Source: Verrucomicrobiota bacterium
GTDB lineage: Bacteria > Verrucomicrobiota > Kiritimatiellia > RFP12 > UBA1067
Direction: 5' to 3'
Length of the DNA stretch: 34,119 nucleotides
Assembly: GCA_016288465.1 (NCBI GenBank)
Contig: JAEEZC010000232.1
Coordinates: 1-34,119, forward strand
The translations under genes were made by a program, and so were the position numbers. A model generated the notes under the pieces. That model did not search any database and had not been told where the DNA came from. It was given only the letters and a program-made list of their open reading frames with translations. Positions 1 through 7,240 of the stretch are shown one piece after another. Position 1 is the first letter of the stretch, and each line of letters opens with the position of its first letter.

Positions 1-187
1 CAAGGCGGCGTTTCAGGGGGAGGACATGAAGATATACCCCTTCTTCGGTCCATCGGCTGGAACGACATGCGAAAGCCGGGTCTGCGAAACGGCGACCCAG
101 CCTAATACCGACGGGCAACTTTGAAGGCCCGTCGGCCGACTGGGCACCCCGCCGTTTCAGGCCGTCAAAGGCCAACGGCGGGCTGGG
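1..187. other. Non-coding, strongly structured window edge with two perfect hairpins
   Basis: No convincing gene is seen here. Two perfect 9-bp inverted repeats lie in succession: 108-116 pairs with 127-135 (10-nt loop) and 148-156 pairs with 174-182 (17-nt loop). CCCAG at 96-100 and CTGGG at 140-144 could add an outer stem around the first hairpin. CTGGG recurs near 140 and 183. Two frames are open from the left edge and end at TAA 103-105 and TGA 122-124; neither gives a recognisable protein tail. The hairpins may end transcription of a gene lying left of the window, but no T-tract follows either, so a structured RNA or repeat element is also possible. Confidence 0.5.
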
Positions 188-283
188 TACACGGGGTAGG
201 CGCTCTCCCTACACGGGGTAGGCGTTCTTCCTACACGGGGGGTTTGACCTTCCTACACGGAGGGTTTGACTTTCCTACACGAG
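188..283. repeat. 22-bp tandem repeat, four full copies plus a partial fifth
   Basis: The heptamer TACACGG begins at 188, 210, 232 and 254, and TACACGA begins at 276, so the period is exactly 22 bp. Copies 1 and 2 share a GGTAGGCG centre, while copies 3 and 4 share a GGGTTTGAC centre, so the array has an AABB structure. There are no spacers, so this is a short minisatellite and not a CRISPR array. It ends about 180 bp upstream of the promoter of the large repeat protein. Confidence 0.85.
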
Positions 284-465
284 ATTTCGGTAGTTAGCAG
301 TTAGGAAAAATCCAAAACCAACGTTGGAAATTTTCGTTTCCTCTGGAGGGAACACCACGGTGCACGGCATTTGACGAACGGGACATGTCGGGAAAGCCCA
401 TCTTCTTCGACCGGGCGCACGCTATTCTGACGAATTGCGCGCGACAAGCGGCAGAATGTGGCAAT
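284..465. other. Intergenic stretch with a 10-bp palindrome
   Basis: No open frame with protein-like content is seen in either direction. The only clear structure is the palindrome CCAACGTTGG at 318-327, with AT-rich flanks. The stretch leads into the promoter of the following gene. Confidence 0.5.
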
Positions 466-495
466 TTGACTGGCTACCCGCAAAAGTGATAAAAT
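466..495 (+). promoter_or_regulatory. Promoter of the large repeat protein
   Basis: TTGACT (466-471) and TAAAAT (490-495) are separated by 18 bp, with TGA at 487-489 giving an extended -10. The predicted start of transcription is near 502, leaving a leader of about 70 nt to the ATG at 571. Of the promoters proposed in this window it has the clearest -35 box. Confidence 0.6.
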
Positions 496-570
496 ACACG
501 GCCAATTCTTGCGGTTGAAGCGGGGATGTCCTACTATCTGCACGAAACAGACCAAACGGAACACGATGAT

Positions 571-3500
571 ATGAAAAAGCTCTATGCCTCGTCCGCGGCA
601 TTCGCCCTGGCCGTTTCTCTTTGCGCACATGGCGCTTTGCCCCCTTTCACGACAGGCGGAGACGACGGCGTCGGCTGGAGTGTCCAGAGCAATGCCGTCT
701 GGCAGAGCGGCGCGATAGGCGACAACCAGTCCACCTGGCTCGAATTCACGGTTACGAACACCCCGTGTCTCGTGTTTTTCGACTGGAAGGTGAGTTCGGA
801 GTCCGGTTGGGACAAGCTGCATTACTATGTTGACGACGTCGAGGCGTCCGATTCGCCAATTAGCGGAGAAGTCGACTGGACGCACAATGCATTCGAGCTT
901 TACGGCACCAACACCTGCATAGTGCGCTTCGTATACGAAAAGGACGGCAGCTCAAGCGGAGGCTCGGACTGCGGATGGGTAAGAAACTTCTCCACGACGC
1001 AAGCAAAACCGCGCACACTGCTGCTAAACGAAAACACAGGAACGACAAACACGACAGAACATACCGTTTATGACGATGCGCCCCTTGGCGCGCTGCCGGT
1101 TCCGACGATGAGCGGCATGGTGTTCGTCGGCTGGTTTACAGACGCTGAAGGCGGAGAACTGGTGACGGCGGAGTCAATTGTCGACGCCTCCTGGACGACG
1201 CTCTATGCGCACTGGGAGGAATCGCCCTTCTCCGCGTCTGGCGGCGCGGCGGACTGGACCGTTGAAGCGGACGGCAGCTGGAAGAGCGGCGCGATAGGCG
1301 ACAGCCAGACCACATGGATAGAGATTATCGTCACCAATGCGCCGTGCATAGTGTCCTTCGACTGGAAAGTCAGCTCGGAGAGAAACTGCGACAAACTGCA
1401 CTGCCGTCTGGACGGAGCCGAAGTGCCAGATTCGCCCATTAGCGGAGAGAAGGACTGGAATGCAAGATCGCTGGAAATCACCGGAACGGAGACTTGCACA
1501 GTGCGTTTCGAATACGCAAAGGACGGCAGCGTACCCAGCGGTTCGGACTGCGGATGGGTAAGGAATTTCGCTATAGTCCCGATAGAAACGCGCACGGTGC
1601 TTCTGAACGCGAACGGCGGAACACTATCGACAGACAGCATTAGGGTTATAGAAGGCGCTGCCGTCGGCGAACTGCCTGTACCTAGCAAGAGCGGACATCT
1701 GTTCCTCGGATGGTTCACCGAATCGGAAGGCGGAGACAAGGTGACGGCGGAGTCCATTGTCGACGCTTCATGGACGACGCTATACGCGCACTGGGAGAAA
1801 TTGCCTTTCTCCGCAACAGGCGGCCATGCCGACTGGACGGTGGAAGGAGACGGAAGTTGGAAAAGCGGCGCCATAGGCCACAACCAGACAACATGGATAG
1901 AGATTGCCATTACCAATGCGCCGTGCCTGGTGTCTTTCGAATGGAAGGTCAGCTCGGAGAGCTACGACGAACTTCATTGCCTTCTGGACGGCGTCGACGT
2001 GCCAGGTTCGCCTGTTAGCGGAGAGGAAGACTGGACGACTAAATCCATTTTTGCTAACGTAACGGGAACTTGCACAGTTCGTTTCGAATACAAGAAAGAC
2101 GGGAGGACAAACGCAGGATACGACTGCGGCTACGTGAAGAATTTTTCAGTAGTCCCCGTAGTGACCCGCACGTTGCTCCTGAATGCGAACAACGGAGCGC
2201 CATCGCCATATAGCATTAGCGTCCTAGACGGCCAGGCAATTGGCGAGCTGCCCGTGCCAAGGATGGTCGGATATCAGTTCCTCGGATGGTTCACCGAATC
2301 GGAAGGCGGAGAGCTTGTGACGGGGGAGTCCATTGTCGACGCTTCCTGGACGACGCTCTACGCGCACTGGGAGGAATCCCCCTTCTCAGCGATGGGCGGC
2401 AATGCCGACTGGACGGTGGAGGCGGACGGAAGCTGGAAGAGCGGCGCGATAGGCGTCAACCAGACAACATGGATTGAAATTGACTTTACCAATGCACCGT
2501 GCAACGTGTCTTTCAGCTGGAAGGCAAGCTCTGAAAAGGGCTACGACAAGCTTCACTGCTATTTGGACGGAAGCGCAAACGATACCGTACCCGCAATAAG
2601 CGGAGAAATGCTCGAATGGGAAGACGTGTCCTTCCAGGTTCTAGAGGCCGGAATTCACACGGTAAGGTTTGCCTACACGACCGACGGCAGCAACAATCTA
2701 CACGACAACTGCGGCTGGGTGAAGGACTTCGCGGCAGTCTCCATCGAAATGCGCGTTCTGCCGCTGAACGCCAACGGCGGCGAGTGCGCGACTGACGAAA
2801 TTCTCGTAGGCGAAGGCGGAACCGTCGGCGAACTGCCGGTTCCGACATTGAGCGGGCACTTGTTCCTCGGCTGGTTCACGGAGCCGGAGGGCGGAGACAA
2901 GGTGACGGCGGCATCGACAGTCGACATTGGCTGGACGGAGCTTTATGCGCACTGGATGAAGTCCCCTTTCTCCGCGGCAGGAGGAGCGGACTACTGGTCC
3001 GTTGACGACGACGGAAGCTGGAGGAGCGGCGTTGCAGACGGCGGACAGTCGTCGTGGGCGGAAATAACGGTATCGAACACGCCATGCAGAGTGTCCTTCA
3101 AGTGGAAGACCAGCTCGGAGGGAACGAACGACACTCTGCGCTGCTACGTCGACTATGCCGGCGAAGGCGGCAGGGACGCCGCGCCGGCGATAAGCGGAAT
3201 CATGGACGACTGGGAAACGGTCAACCTTCTCATAGCCGAGCCTGGAATACACACTGTGCGGTTCGCATACGTCAAGAACGACAGCGTTGACGAGGGCGAA
3301 GACTGCGGATGGGTGAAGGAATTCAGGCCAGTCGACGTGCAACCGCGAACTCTGGAGCTGGACGCGTGCGGCGGCACCTGCGAGACGGATCAGAAGCCGG
3401 TCTGCAACGGATGCCTAGTCGGGGAGCTGCCGGTTCCTGTCTGGAGCGGCATGCTGTTCAGAGGCTGGTTCACGGAGGAGACAGGAGGCGACCGTGTGAC

Positions 3501-4920
3501 CGCGACCAACGTGACGGAGATTTCGTGGACGGCGCTCTACGCGCACTGGATGGCGTCCCCCTTCTCCGCAACTGGCGGCGACGCGGTCTGGACGGTCTCC
3601 GACGACGGAATCTGGCAGAGCGGCGCGATAACGAACTCCCAGAGCTCCTGGGCCGAGCTCACCGTCACGAACACGCCGTGCCTCATTTCCTTCAAGTGGA
3701 AGACAAGCTCGGAGAGGTACGACAAACTTCGCTGCTACATGGACTATGGGTCATACTACTCTTCAGACAGAGGCGAAATCAGCGGAATAAACGACGACTG
3801 GACCGAGGCATCATTCATGATCAACTGGGAAGGATCCCACACAATACGATTCCAGTACGAAAAAGACTACTCCGACAACAGCGCAGACGTGGGCGAAGAC
3901 TGCGGATGGGTAAAAGACTTCGCGGCCACGAAAACCCGCACTTTGTATTTTGACGCCAACGGAGGGGATGCGGTTGAGACCGAGACACTCGTTGCCGACG
4001 GCTTTCCCGTAGGAAGACTGCGCAATCCGTCAAGGGAATACCACAAGTTCCTAGGCTGGTTCACGGACGCGACAGGCGGCGAACATGTCACGGAGGACAC
4101 GCCGATGCAAGCCGCCTGGACGACGCTGTACGCGCACTGGGAAAGTTCGCCGTTCATCGAGCAAAGCGGAGCGCCTTGCTGGTTCCTCGACGCCGACGGC
4201 AGCTGGCGGAGCGGCGCGATAGGCGGCAACAGCTCAACTTGGGTCGAATTCGCGGTGACGAACGCGCCATGCACTGTGTCTTTCGACTGGAAGGTCAGCT
4301 CGGAGGCGGACTTCGACAAACTGTCCTGCACTCTGGACGGCGAGGTCGTGACAGAGCCGATCAGCGGAACGACCGACTGGAGCGTCATATCGTTCGAGAT
4401 CACCGAGGCAGGCGACCACAGAGTCCGAATAAAATACGAAAAGGACGGCGGCGGCGAGGGCGGCGAAGACTGCGGCTGGTTCAGAAACTTCACCGCCATC
4501 GCCGAAAGCTCTGCAGAAGAGGACGTCATCGTGGACGCAGGCGGCGGCAAGACGGTCCGCGTTCCGCAGGCGTGGCTCGCCAGGCATGCGATTGCGCTCG
4601 CGGCGCACAACGGCAACGCGGCGGAATACCTCCACTCTGCTGCCGCCAACGGACGGAAGGTCTGGGAGTGCTACGTGCTGGGACTTGACCCCGAAGAGAA
4701 GGACGACTTCAGGATCACGTCGTTCCCGATGAAGGCCGACGGCACGCCCGACCTGCAGAACATAACGATGCATCCGGCGCACAGCGACTGGAACCTCTCC
4801 GAAGCGCAGCCGAAGCTGAAAGGCGCGGCGCGTCTCGGCGGCGGCGCGGAGTGGCAGACGGTCACGGACGAGAACCAGTCGACGTTCCGCTTCTTCAGGC
4901 TCGAAGTCGTGCTGCCATAG
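571..4920 (+). CDS. Exported mosaic repeat protein with alternating beta-sandwich and InlB-type modules
   Basis: The 1,449-residue product begins with a Sec signal peptide (MKKLYASSAAFALAVSLCAHG), which is why ATG 571 is preferred over the in-frame ATG at 526. The body alternates two modules. Seven copies of a roughly 120-residue beta-rich module carry W-x-SGAI, a V-S-F-x-W-K-x-SSE strand and a closing DCGW-V-[RK]-[ND]-F signature. Six copies of a roughly 70-residue Listeria-Bacteroides (InlB B-repeat/Flg_new) module carry GELPVP, GWFT and YAHW. The YAHW tyrosines fall at residues 212, 405, 597, 792, 990 and 1187, a period of 192-198 residues. The C-terminus (about 1315-1449) is a separate domain with a W-x-C-Y-V-L-G-L-D-P motif and an RFFRLEV end, as found at the ends of surface repeat proteins in this phylum. 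The family suggests an adhesin or structural surface role. No catalytic residues are recognised and the ligand is unknown. Confidence 0.85.
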   Translation: MKKLYASSAAFALAVSLCAHGALPPFTTGGDDGVGWSVQSNAVWQSGAIGDNQSTWLEFTVTNTPCLVFFDWKVSSESGWDKLHYYVDDVEASDSPISGEVDWTHNAFELYGTNTCIVRFVYEKDGSSSGGSDCGWVRNFSTTQAKPRTLLLNENTGTTNTTEHTVYDDAPLGALPVPTMSGMVFVGWFTDAEGGELVTAESIVDASWTTLYAHWEESPFSASGGAADWTVEADGSWKSGAIGDSQTTWIEIIVTNAPCIVSFDWKVSSERNCDKLHCRLDGAEVPDSPISGEKDWNARSLEITGTETCTVRFEYAKDGSVPSGSDCGWVRNFAIVPIETRTVLLNANGGTLSTDSIRVIEGAAVGELPVPSKSGHLFLGWFTESEGGDKVTAESIVDASWTTLYAHWEKLPFSATGGHADWTVEGDGSWKSGAIGHNQTTWIEIAITNAPCLVSFEWKVSSESYDELHCLLDGVDVPGSPVSGEEDWTTKSIFANVTGTCTVRFEYKKDGRTNAGYDCGYVKNFSVVPVVTRTLLLNANNGAPSPYSISVLDGQAIGELPVPRMVGYQFLGWFTESEGGELVTGESIVDASWTTLYAHWEESPFSAMGGNADWTVEADGSWKSGAIGVNQTTWIEIDFTNAPCNVSFSWKASSEKGYDKLHCYLDGSANDTVPAISGEMLEWEDVSFQVLEAGIHTVRFAYTTDGSNNLHDNCGWVKDFAAVSIEMRVLPLNANGGECATDEILVGEGGTVGELPVPTLSGHLFLGWFTEPEGGDKVTAASTVDIGWTELYAHWMKSPFSAAGGADYWSVDDDGSWRSGVADGGQSSWAEITVSNTPCRVSFKWKTSSEGTNDTLRCYVDYAGEGGRDAAPAISGIMDDWETVNLLIAEPGIHTVRFAYVKNDSVDEGEDCGWVKEFRPVDVQPRTLELDACGGTCETDQKPVCNGCLVGELPVPVWSGMLFRGWFTEETGGDRVTATNVTEISWTALYAHWMASPFSATGGDAVWTVSDDGIWQSGAITNSQSSWAELTVTNTPCLISFKWKTSSERYDKLRCYMDYGSYYSSDRGEISGINDDWTEASFMINWEGSHTIRFQYEKDYSDNSADVGEDCGWVKDFAATKTRTLYFDANGGDAVETETLVADGFPVGRLRNPSREYHKFLGWFTDATGGEHVTEDTPMQAAWTTLYAHWESSPFIEQSGAPCWFLDADGSWRSGAIGGNSSTWVEFAVTNAPCTVSFDWKVSSEADFDKLSCTLDGEVVTEPISGTTDWSVISFEITEAGDHRVRIKYEKDGGGEGGEDCGWFRNFTAIAESSAEEDVIVDAGGGKTVRVPQAWLARHAIALAAHNGNAAEYLHSAAANGRKVWECYVLGLDPEEKDDFRITSFPMKADGTPDLQNITMHPAHSDWNLSEAQPKLKGAARLGGGAEWQTVTDENQSTFRFFRLEVVLP

Positions 4921-4951
4921 CCAGTGAAGCGTCGGACAAAGACTCAATATA

Positions 4952-4960
4952 TGGTATAAT
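4952..4960 (+). promoter_or_regulatory. Extended -10 promoter abutting the ThyX-like start codon
   Basis: TGG followed by TATAAT (4955-4960) lies exactly 7 nt upstream of ATG 4968. No good -35 box is seen; TCGGAC at 4932-4937 is the nearest candidate. A normal start of transcription would fall at or next to the A of the ATG, so the message is probably leaderless. Confidence 0.6.
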
Positions 4961-4967
4961 ACAGCGC

Positions 4968-5579
4968 ATGACACCCAAGATCAAATTTCTGAAGGTAAAA
5001 GGCACATGGCGTGAAGTCGCCGATGCCGCACGCACAACCATCAGGCAGGACGAAGGCACCGGCGAGCCGAGCGCAAGGTGGAAGAAACGGATACTTCTTG
5101 CCGAACACTCACCAATTCGCAAGCTCTGCTTCAACTGGAAGTGGTCCGACCTTCCGTATTGGGTGTCGGTGCATTTCGTCCGCCACAAATTCGGCATCGA
5201 GCACTTCGTCTCGACCCAGCGCAGCGACCGCACGGGCGTCGTGCGCGATGCTAACCGCCAGGACGCGCCCGTCATGCACGAATGCTTCGCCAATGCGCAG
5301 GCGCTGATGTTCATCTCGCGCCGCCGCCTTTGCGGGCAGGCAAGCGCCGAGACAAGGGCGGCATGGCGCATGGTAGTGGACGCGGTCGCGGCGAAGGAGC
5401 CCGAAGTCGCCTCCTGCTGCGTGCCCGAGTGCGTCTACCGCGGCTTCTGCCCCGAATTCAAGCCTTGCGGATTCTTCGGCACTAAGGCGTACGAGAAGGC
5501 GCTCGCCGACTATCGCGCGATCCCGCAGGCCGCCTCCCCTTCCGCCGCGGCTTCGGCGAAGAGCGCCTCTGCAGACTGA
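4968..5579 (+). CDS. thyX: Divergent FAD-dependent thymidylate synthase (ThyX-like)
   Basis: 203 residues. The family transfers a methylene group from methylene-tetrahydrofolate to dUMP, using FAD and NADPH. The core sits at residues 72-88: RHK, seven residues, then STQR-SDR. This is a variant of the canonical RHR-x7-S-x-R nucleotide/FAD-binding motif with one extra residue. Further on are ISRRRLCGQAS-x-ETR (116-130) and a cysteine-rich segment C150 C151 VPEC155 ... C161 PEFKPC167, which I recall from short ThyX-like proteins of gut bacteria and phages. The last 20 or so residues are Ala/Ser-rich and likely unstructured. The gene stands alone, with its own promoter ending 7 nt before the ATG, and its 3' end overlaps the convergent EEP gene by 98 bp. 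Family assignment is fairly secure; catalysis of dTMP synthesis is not proven. Confidence 0.75.
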   Translation: MTPKIKFLKVKGTWREVADAARTTIRQDEGTGEPSARWKKRILLAEHSPIRKLCFNWKWSDLPYWVSVHFVRHKFGIEHFVSTQRSDRTGVVRDANRQDAPVMHECFANAQALMFISRRRLCGQASAETRAAWRMVVDAVAAKEPEVASCCVPECVYRGFCPEFKPCGFFGTKAYEKALADYRAIPQAASPSAAASAKSASAD

Positions 5580-6444
5580 CAGGCGCGGCGGAGCCGCCTC
5601 CGCTTGCCGCGGCAATCGGCGCGGGCTCAAGACGGGCGAAGACCGCAAAATGGTCCGAGAGGCCGGCGTTCGGCACAAGAGAGGGTGTGCCGACGGCGGC
5701 CATGCCTTTGGCCATGATGTAGTCCAGGGCGCTGTCGCCGTAGCGTCTGTTGGGATGGGTGCCGCGTCCGTTCGGCGGCATGAGCGAGATGAGATTCGCG
5801 TAGCCGGCCGCGTCGAGAGACGAGAAGATGGTCTCGGCCGCGAACTCGCCGCGCCATCTGTCTGCGTTGAAGTCCCCTGCAAGCACGACCCTCGGAGCCC
5901 CTTTCACCAAGGCGATGAACTGGTCGATGGCGTCAGTCCTCTTGGCGCGGTTCTCGTCCGCAAGGGCCTTGGTCGTGGCGCCGTAGTTCGACTTCAGGTG
6001 GACGGCGTAGACCTGTGCGGTCACTGCGGGCGAGACCACAACCGCCGCGAACGCGTAGCCGCGCGGCGGATTTGACTCGCGTCCGCGCTGCCATCGGCCC
6101 CAACCAGAGTCCGCAACGGGAAGAGTCGTAAGTATCGCGTCCTGCTGCTGGTCGAAGCGGTCGCGGCGGCGGTAGGCAGAGATGGACGCCAGCTTCAGTC
6201 CGGGACGTCCGATTCTGGCGGCAAGCGCCTCGGCGACTTCGCGATTGCGAATCTCATTGAGGACGATCACGACGCCTTCGGAGCCGGAGGGATCAGCCGC
6301 GGCGAGCCCGTCGGAGAGCATCTTGCCGGCGGCCGCGATCGTCGCCGCCTCTACGTCAGGGTGCGCCCGGTGCTCGGCGCGGCCGGACGGAAACCAGTTA
6401 CCGTTCCACGTGCCGACAACGAGCGCCAGGATCGCGGCGAGCAT
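5482..6444 (-). CDS. Exported endonuclease/exonuclease/phosphatase (EEP) family protein
   Basis: 320 residues starting MLAAILALVVGTWNGNW, a short hydrophobic signal or anchor running straight into the first EEP strand. Family features in order are N/W near residue 13, VLNEIRN (metal-binding Glu), the AGDFNADRW motif and the terminal LSDHFAVFARL (catalytic Asp-His). The fold covers DNases, phosphodiesterases and sphingomyelinases, so the substrate cannot be told. The start is supported by GAGGTG 5-6 nt upstream, which overlaps the TGA of cysE; the 9-nt gap implies one transcript with cysE. After the EEP fold the protein carries a roughly 48-residue Arg/Pro/Ser-rich tail that runs antisense into the thyX-like gene for 98 bp. 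That tail is probably disordered or a recent readthrough extension. Confidence 0.75.
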   Translation of the reverse strand: MLAAILALVVGTWNGNWFPSGRAEHRAHPDVEAATIAAAGKMLSDGLAAADPSGSEGVVIVLNEIRNREVAEALAARIGRPGLKLASISAYRRRDRFDQQQDAILTTLPVADSGWGRWQRGRESNPPRGYAFAAVVVSPAVTAQVYAVHLKSNYGATTKALADENRAKRTDAIDQFIALVKGAPRVVLAGDFNADRWRGEFAAETIFSSLDAAGYANLISLMPPNGRGTHPNRRYGDSALDYIMAKGMAAVGTPSLVPNAGLSDHFAVFARLEPAPIAAASGGGSAAPVSLQRRSSPKPRRKGRRPAGSRDSRRAPSRTP

Positions 6445-6453
6445 GTCGTCACC

Positions 6454-7200
6454 TCAAATCGCCTTTATCACGGGCGCCGGCGGGCGGTTGTAGACGCGCG
6501 AGTTCGGCGGGACGGACGAGATGAGCCAGACGCTGCCGCCGATCTCGGAGCCGCGGCCTACGGTCGTGTCGCCGCCGAGAACCGTTGCGCCGGCGTAGAT
6601 CACGACGTCGTCCTCCACGTTCGGATGGCGCTTGATGCCCTTGACCAGCGCGCCGGTGACAGGGTCTTTGTCAAAAGACTTCGCGCCGAGCGTCACGCCC
6701 TGGTAGAGCTTCACGTTTCTGCCGATGACGCACGTCTCGCCTATCACGACGCCTGTGCCATGGTCGATGAAGAACCTCTCGCCGATCTTGGCGCCGGGAT
6801 GGATGTCGATGCCGGTCTTCGAGTGGGCAAGCTCGCTCATGATGCGCGGGATTATCGGCACCTTCAGCTCGTACAGCACATGGGCAAGGCGGTGGACGGT
6901 GACTGCGTAGAGGCCGGGATACGCCATAACGACCTCCATCGGACTAGTCGCGGCAGGGTCGCCCTCGTATGCGGCCTGCACATCCGTCTCGACAAGCCGC
7001 TTGACCTCCGGCAGCGCGGAAATGAAGCTCTTCACGACCTCCTTAGCGTCGCGGCCGGGGCACAGAAGGCCGACTTCACGTTCAAGGGAGGACGCCACGG
7101 CGCCTTCAATGTCCCTGTTACCCAACCCGTCATAGGCGCATGGATGCAGGAGCTCCATGCAGCGTTGCACGACTAACGCGATTCTCTGAGGCAATGTCAT
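6454..7200 (-). CDS. cysE: Serine O-acetyltransferase
   Basis: 248 residues. The enzyme makes O-acetylserine from serine and acetyl-CoA, the first step of cysteine synthesis in the cytosol. The N-terminal half is helical (SAT N-terminal domain). The C-terminal half is a left-handed beta-helix of hexapeptide repeats with the diagnostic segment around GIDIHPGAKIGERFFIDHGT and GVVIGETCVIGRNVKLYQGV, then a conserved KRHPNVEDDVVI. The end is SRVYNRPPAPVIKAI. The ATG lies 7 nt after a TATAAT element and has no Shine-Dalgarno sequence, so a leaderless message is likely. It heads a two-gene unit with the EEP protein. No cysK is in the window. Confidence 0.93.
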   Translation of the reverse strand: MTLPQRIALVVQRCMELLHPCAYDGLGNRDIEGAVASSLEREVGLLCPGRDAKEVVKSFISALPEVKRLVETDVQAAYEGDPAATSPMEVVMAYPGLYAVTVHRLAHVLYELKVPIIPRIMSELAHSKTGIDIHPGAKIGERFFIDHGTGVVIGETCVIGRNVKLYQGVTLGAKSFDKDPVTGALVKGIKRHPNVEDDVVIYAGATVLGGDTTVGRGSEIGGSVWLISSVPPNSRVYNRPPAPVIKAI

Positions 7201-7207
7201 GCCGAAT

Positions 7208-7216
7208 ATTATACCA
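7208..7216 (-). promoter_or_regulatory. Extended -10 promoter of cysE
   Basis: Read on the minus strand, TGG precedes TATAAT (7213 down to 7208). Seven nt (ATTCGGC) then separate the hexamer from the ATG at 7200. There is no recognisable -35 box. The spacing predicts transcription starting at the start codon. Confidence 0.65.
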
Positions 7217-7240
7217 TACCGTGCAATAGGCGGCGTCGCG

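Noticed and set aside
1-124. Plus-strand frames open from the left edge, ending at 105 and 124
   Set aside because: Neither translation resembles a protein tail I can recognise, and the second stop lies inside a hairpin loop. A gene end here cannot be supported.
188-283. Possible CRISPR array
   Set aside because: The 22-bp units are directly adjacent with no spacers and differ in their centres; no cas genes are in the window.
526-570. ATG 526 as start of the large repeat protein
   Set aside because: It would put 15 mostly acidic and polar residues ahead of a textbook signal peptide that begins at ATG 571.
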